DNA from: Halomonas sp. S3-1-1
Lineage (GTDB): Bacteria > Pseudomonadota > Gammaproteobacteria > Pseudomonadales > Halomonadaceae
DNA length: 64,000 nucleotides
NCBI RefSeq assembly: GCF_023757625.1
Contig: NZ_JALGBZ010000009.1
Span: 1 to 64,000, forward strand
Direction of reading: 5' to 3'
Below are positions 61,599 through 64,000 of this stretch, piece by piece (positions within the stretch are counted from its first letter, which is position 1; every line of letters begins with the position of its first letter). Made by a program: the position numbers and the translations under genes. The notes below the pieces were generated by a model that saw nothing but the letters and a program-made list of their open reading frames with translations, was not told the DNA's origin and ran no database searches.

Positions 61599-62045
61599 AT
61601 GTTTCTTGATAATCGCCAAGTGGCGATGGACAGCGTGCTGGAAGCGCTGGCCGACAGTATTGACTATTTCCAGGATAACCTTGAACGCCTGCGTCCTTCG
61701 CTGCGTGACAGCCTCAAACCGTACTACGCCGCTAGGCTCAAACAGATGCGCCAGTTGCAGTCGCTTGCGCGTACCCACCTCAAGATGCTGCCTCGCGATG
61801 CCGATGTCGAACGCGACGACTTTCTGTGGCTTTGGAGTCGGCTAAAAAGCTTCGTGGGTAACGACAGCCAAGTGCTGATCAACGAGCTTTTAGAGCAGGA
61901 GCGGGTGCTGATGCAGGCGCTCTCCACGCTCTTCACCCACCCGCTGCCCGAACCGATCGAACCGGTGATCGATGCGGCAATGAAAGCGTGCCGCGAGTTG
62001 ATTCGCGAGCTCTACAGCCTGCAAAAGCAGCGCGCCAAGCGCTGA
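61599..62045 (+). CDS. Helical-bundle protein, 148 aa
   Basis: The protein is almost entirely helical, with amphipathic segments SVLEALADSIDYFQDNLERL, LKPYYAARLKQMRQLQSLAR, DFLWLWSRLKSFVG and LINELLEQERVLMQALSTLF. The pattern resembles ferritin-like four-helix bundles such as DUF2383 proteins, but metal ligands are not obvious, so the family is uncertain. AAGGAGG gives a strong ribosome-binding site. It converges with the SanA-like gene. Confidence 0.7.
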   Translation: MFLDNRQVAMDSVLEALADSIDYFQDNLERLRPSLRDSLKPYYAARLKQMRQLQSLARTHLKMLPRDADVERDDFLWLWSRLKSFVGNDSQVLINELLEQERVLMQALSTLFTHPLPEPIEPVIDAAMKACRELIRELYSLQKQRAKR

Positions 62046-62062
62046 TCGTCGGTTTTAAACGT

Positions 62063-62860
62063 TTACTGAGCGAGCTCCTTCGGTGTACCCCGCTCAAGCA
62101 TTGCATCGCCCTCTTGAAACGCGGTGCCTTTCAAGGAGAGCTCGACCGGCAGCCGATAGACCAACGGTACGTAGCCGGCATCTTGCGCTTGGCTTGAGTC
62201 CATCTCGATGGGCTCCGCCGGGCCGAGAAAGTGCGGTGCGCGCCCCCAAAGATAAAGATCACCCAGAGTCGCCACCCGGGCGGCGACTTCGCGAAGGCGC
62301 AGACGCCACTCTCCTGCCGCTCGGCGCTGCTCCGCCACACACCCCGTGACCTCCATTCCCAGCGACCGGCCGATGTAAACCGCCCGCGGCAGATGCCAGC
62401 TTTGGGTCACCAGCACCGCTTCGTCGAGCTGAAAAACGCTCTTCGCCCGCGCCAGGGTGTCGTAGGTACTGAAGCCGGCGAAATCCAGCGTCATCTGCGT
62501 GGAGGGAACGCCGCGGCGGTGAAGGTCGCGCCACATGGCCCGCGGCTCGTTATAGGCTTGGGTGCGGTTGTCGCCGGAGAGCAGCAGATGATTGACGCGC
62601 TCGCGCGCGATCAAATCCGCGGAGGTGCGCATGCGGGCGTTGAAGTGCGGATTTCGAAGCCCGCTGCGGGTCCAGTTCGAAGTGCCGAACACCACCGCCA
62701 CGTCACCGGGGCGGCACTGGGCCACGGGCCGGTCGATATAGCGGGCGGTGCTGGCCAACACCCAAAAATTGCCGGCTATAAACACGAATGCCGCCAGCAG
62801 CAAAAGCGCTGCCAGCGACATCAGTAGCCACTTGATCGTCCGTCGCACGAGACTAGCCAT
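62063..62860 (-). CDS. SanA/ElyC/YdcF-like DUF218 protein
   Basis: This 265-aa protein has one N-terminal helix (IKWLLMSLAALLLLAAFVFIAG) and a periplasmic DUF218 domain: VAVVFGTSNWTRSGLRNPHFNARM, HLLLSGDN, TQAYNEPRAMWRDLHRRGVPSTQMTLDFAG and VLVTQSWHLPRAVYIGRSLGME. It is closest to SanA, which affects vancomycin resistance and envelope permeability in E. coli; the reaction is unknown. The C-terminal ~60 residues extend beyond the domain. Confidence 0.85.
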   Translation of the reverse strand: MASLVRRTIKWLLMSLAALLLLAAFVFIAGNFWVLASTARYIDRPVAQCRPGDVAVVFGTSNWTRSGLRNPHFNARMRTSADLIARERVNHLLLSGDNRTQAYNEPRAMWRDLHRRGVPSTQMTLDFAGFSTYDTLARAKSVFQLDEAVLVTQSWHLPRAVYIGRSLGMEVTGCVAEQRRAAGEWRLRLREVAARVATLGDLYLWGRAPHFLGPAEPIEMDSSQAQDAGYVPLVYRLPVELSLKGTAFQEGDAMLERGTPKELAQ

Positions 62861-62877
62861 CCAGCGCCCCGGCCGCC

Positions 62878-63447
62878 TTAAAACATGCCGAGCTCAAGCT
62901 TGGCCTCGTCGCTCATCATGTCCCGACTCCAGGGCGGGCTAAAGACGATCTCGGTGTGTACCTTCGAGATCTGCGGCGCGCCGAGAATCTTGCTGCGCGC
63001 ATCGGCGGCGATCACCTCGCCCATGCCGCAGCCCGGCGCCGTTAGCGTCATGCGGATAGTCACCATGAGTTCGCCGCTAATCAAACGATCGAAGCGGCAG
63101 CCGTAGACGAGCCCCAGGTCGACGATATTGACCGGAATCTCCGGGTCGAAGCAGGTGCGCAGCTGTTCCCAAACGAACGCTTCGATCTCTGCTTCAGTTG
63201 CCGACTCGTCAAGCGTCGGCGTAGGCAGCGATTCAAGCCCCAGCGCGTCCAGGTGGCGCCCCTCGATCAGGTAGAGCCGCCCTTCGAAGCCCACGCTGAC
63301 CGTACTGCCCTTGGCCTGCATGACGCTGACCTCGCTATCCTCGGCCAGCGTCTGGGTCGTGCCGAAGGGAATCGCGATCGCCTCGACGTCACGCTGCAGC
63401 GGCAGTTTCTGACCGCGGGTCAGGCTTGCGACTTGCTCGATATCCAT
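62878..63447 (-). CDS. sufT: Fe-S assembly factor SufT (DUF59/MIP18-like)
   Basis: This 189-aa protein has an N-terminal part with SVMQAKGSTVSVGFEGRLYLIEGRHLDALG and a MIP18-type domain from about residue 85: DPEIPVNIVDLGLVYGCRF, TLTAPGCGMGEVIAADARSKI and IVFSPPWSRDMMSDEAKLELGMF. SufT helps mature Fe-S proteins. The GCGMG motif carries the Cys conserved in this domain. Five bases separate it from the sufS stop, so it is the terminal gene of a suf operon entering from the right edge. Confidence 0.9.
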   Translation of the reverse strand: MDIEQVASLTRGQKLPLQRDVEAIAIPFGTTQTLAEDSEVSVMQAKGSTVSVGFEGRLYLIEGRHLDALGLESLPTPTLDESATEAEIEAFVWEQLRTCFDPEIPVNIVDLGLVYGCRFDRLISGELMVTIRMTLTAPGCGMGEVIAADARSKILGAPQISKVHTEIVFSPPWSRDMMSDEAKLELGMF

Positions 63448-63452
63448 AGGCG

Positions 63453-64000
63453 TTATCTCACCATTTTAATGACACGTTCGAGCGCCGCCACGAACGTGTC
63501 GACCTCCTCGAGCGTATTATACGCCGCAAAGGAAGCGCGGCACGTCGCCTCGACCCCGAAATGGTGTAAAAGCGGCTGCGCGCAGTGGTGGCCAGTGCGA
63601 ATGGCAACGCCGAGCTGGTCGATCAAAAGCCCGATGTCCTGAGAGTGGGCGCCGTCGACGACAAACGACAGCACCCCAGCCTTGTTCGGCGCGGTGCCGA
63701 TGATGTTGAGCCCGTCGATCCGGCTGACCCGCTCGGTGGCATGGGCCAGAAGCACGCTTTCCCACTGACCGATCGCCTCGACCCCCACGCCTTCGACCCA
63801 GCCAAGCGCCTCGCCCATGGCGATCGCCTCGGCTATCGGCGGCGTGCCGGCCTCGAACTTGTGCGGTGGCTCGGCGAAGGTGGTGCCCGAGGGCTCGAAG
63901 GAGACGGTCTTGATCATCTCGCCGCCACCCTGCCAGGGCGGCATGGCGTCCAACAGCGCTTTTTTGGCGTAGAGCGCGCCAATACCGGTGGGCCCGTACA
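63453..64000 (-). CDS. sufS: Cysteine desulfurase SufS (5' end outside window)
   Basis: About 182 C-terminal residues are present: YGPTGIGALYAKKALLDAMP, WQGGGEMIKTVSFEPSGTTF, HKFEAGTPPIAEAIAMG and RTGHHCAQPLLHHFGV with the catalytic Cys. The lysine that binds PLP lies before the window edge. SufS removes sulfur from cysteine for Fe-S cluster assembly. It is followed directly by sufT, so the rest of the suf operon should lie to the right. Confidence 0.95.
   Translation of the reverse strand, partial: YGPTGIGALYAKKALLDAMPPWQGGGEMIKTVSFEPSGTTFAEPPHKFEAGTPPIAEAIAMGEALGWVEGVGVEAIGQWESVLLAHATERVSRIDGLNIIGTAPNKAGVLSFVVDGAHSQDIGLLIDQLGVAIRTGHHCAQPLLHHFGVEATCRASFAAYNTLEEVDTFVAALERVIKMVR

Overview
The window looks like a chromosomal segment of a high-GC gammaproteobacterium, most likely a member of the Halomonadaceae (Halomonas or a close relative). 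The evidence is gene content rather than a marker gene: a fused EIIA-HPr-EI fructose PTS operon next to pyk/gap/pgi, an EstA-type autotransporter esterase, TRAP transporters, an AzlCD pair, a two-gene caa3 oxidase with fused subunits, PutA/PutP, RimB/RimK, DUF3549, SufT/SufS and OmpW. There are no rRNA, tRNA or CRISPR loci.

Layout. 1-2.2 kb: the end of trkA, then an ECF sigma/anti-sigma pair and a secreted DUF3455 protein. 2.4-4.4 kb: cpdB-type periplasmic nucleotidase. 4.5-16.6 kb: a central-carbon island (gap, pyk, mgsA, fruR, fruBKA, pgi) with a clear Cra/FruR operator before fruB and HexR-like palindromes before gap, pyk and pgi. 16.6-20.5 kb: a visibly AT-richer block of small minus-strand genes, which is a cluster of four integron attC sites with their cassettes and no integrase (a CALIN). 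Its cassettes encode an unknown 300-aa protein, a LysE/RhtB exporter, a protein with a HEPN-like R-N-x3-H motif and a DUF6678-like protein. It is flanked by two broken GNAT acetyltransferase genes. 20.6-23.5 kb: a coiled-coil protein behind a sigma-28-like promoter, and estA. 23.7-28.7 kb: a TRAP transporter/TetR/amidohydrolase operon, divergent from azlCD. 29.9-33.5 kb: small enzymes and alkaline phosphatase. 33.6-36.2 kb: a radical SAM gene with a LexA-like box, and a Na/Pi cotransporter.

36.3-45 kb: a BASS transporter, copper P-type ATPase and caa3 cytochrome oxidase in one tightly overlapping operon, with small membrane proteins beside it. 45-50.8 kb: a mostly minus-strand run of housekeeping genes (DUF2797, YeaC, GlpG, metallophosphoesterase, NadK, EamA, Pmp3-like). 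51-57.4 kb: AraC regulator, putA, putP. 57.5-64 kb: ompW, yqcC, DUF3549, rimB-rimK, a SanA-like protein, sufT and the 3' part of sufS.

The best candidates for undescribed biology are the CALIN with its HEPN-like and unknown cassettes, a GNAT gene cut exactly at an attC crossover base, a pair of look-alike minus-strand sRNA/attenuator candidates, and short intergenic tandem arrays of 14-17 bp period scattered through the window. PhoB-like repeats at similar distances upstream of cpdB, phoA and the Na/Pi transporter suggest a local phosphate-starvation regulon.
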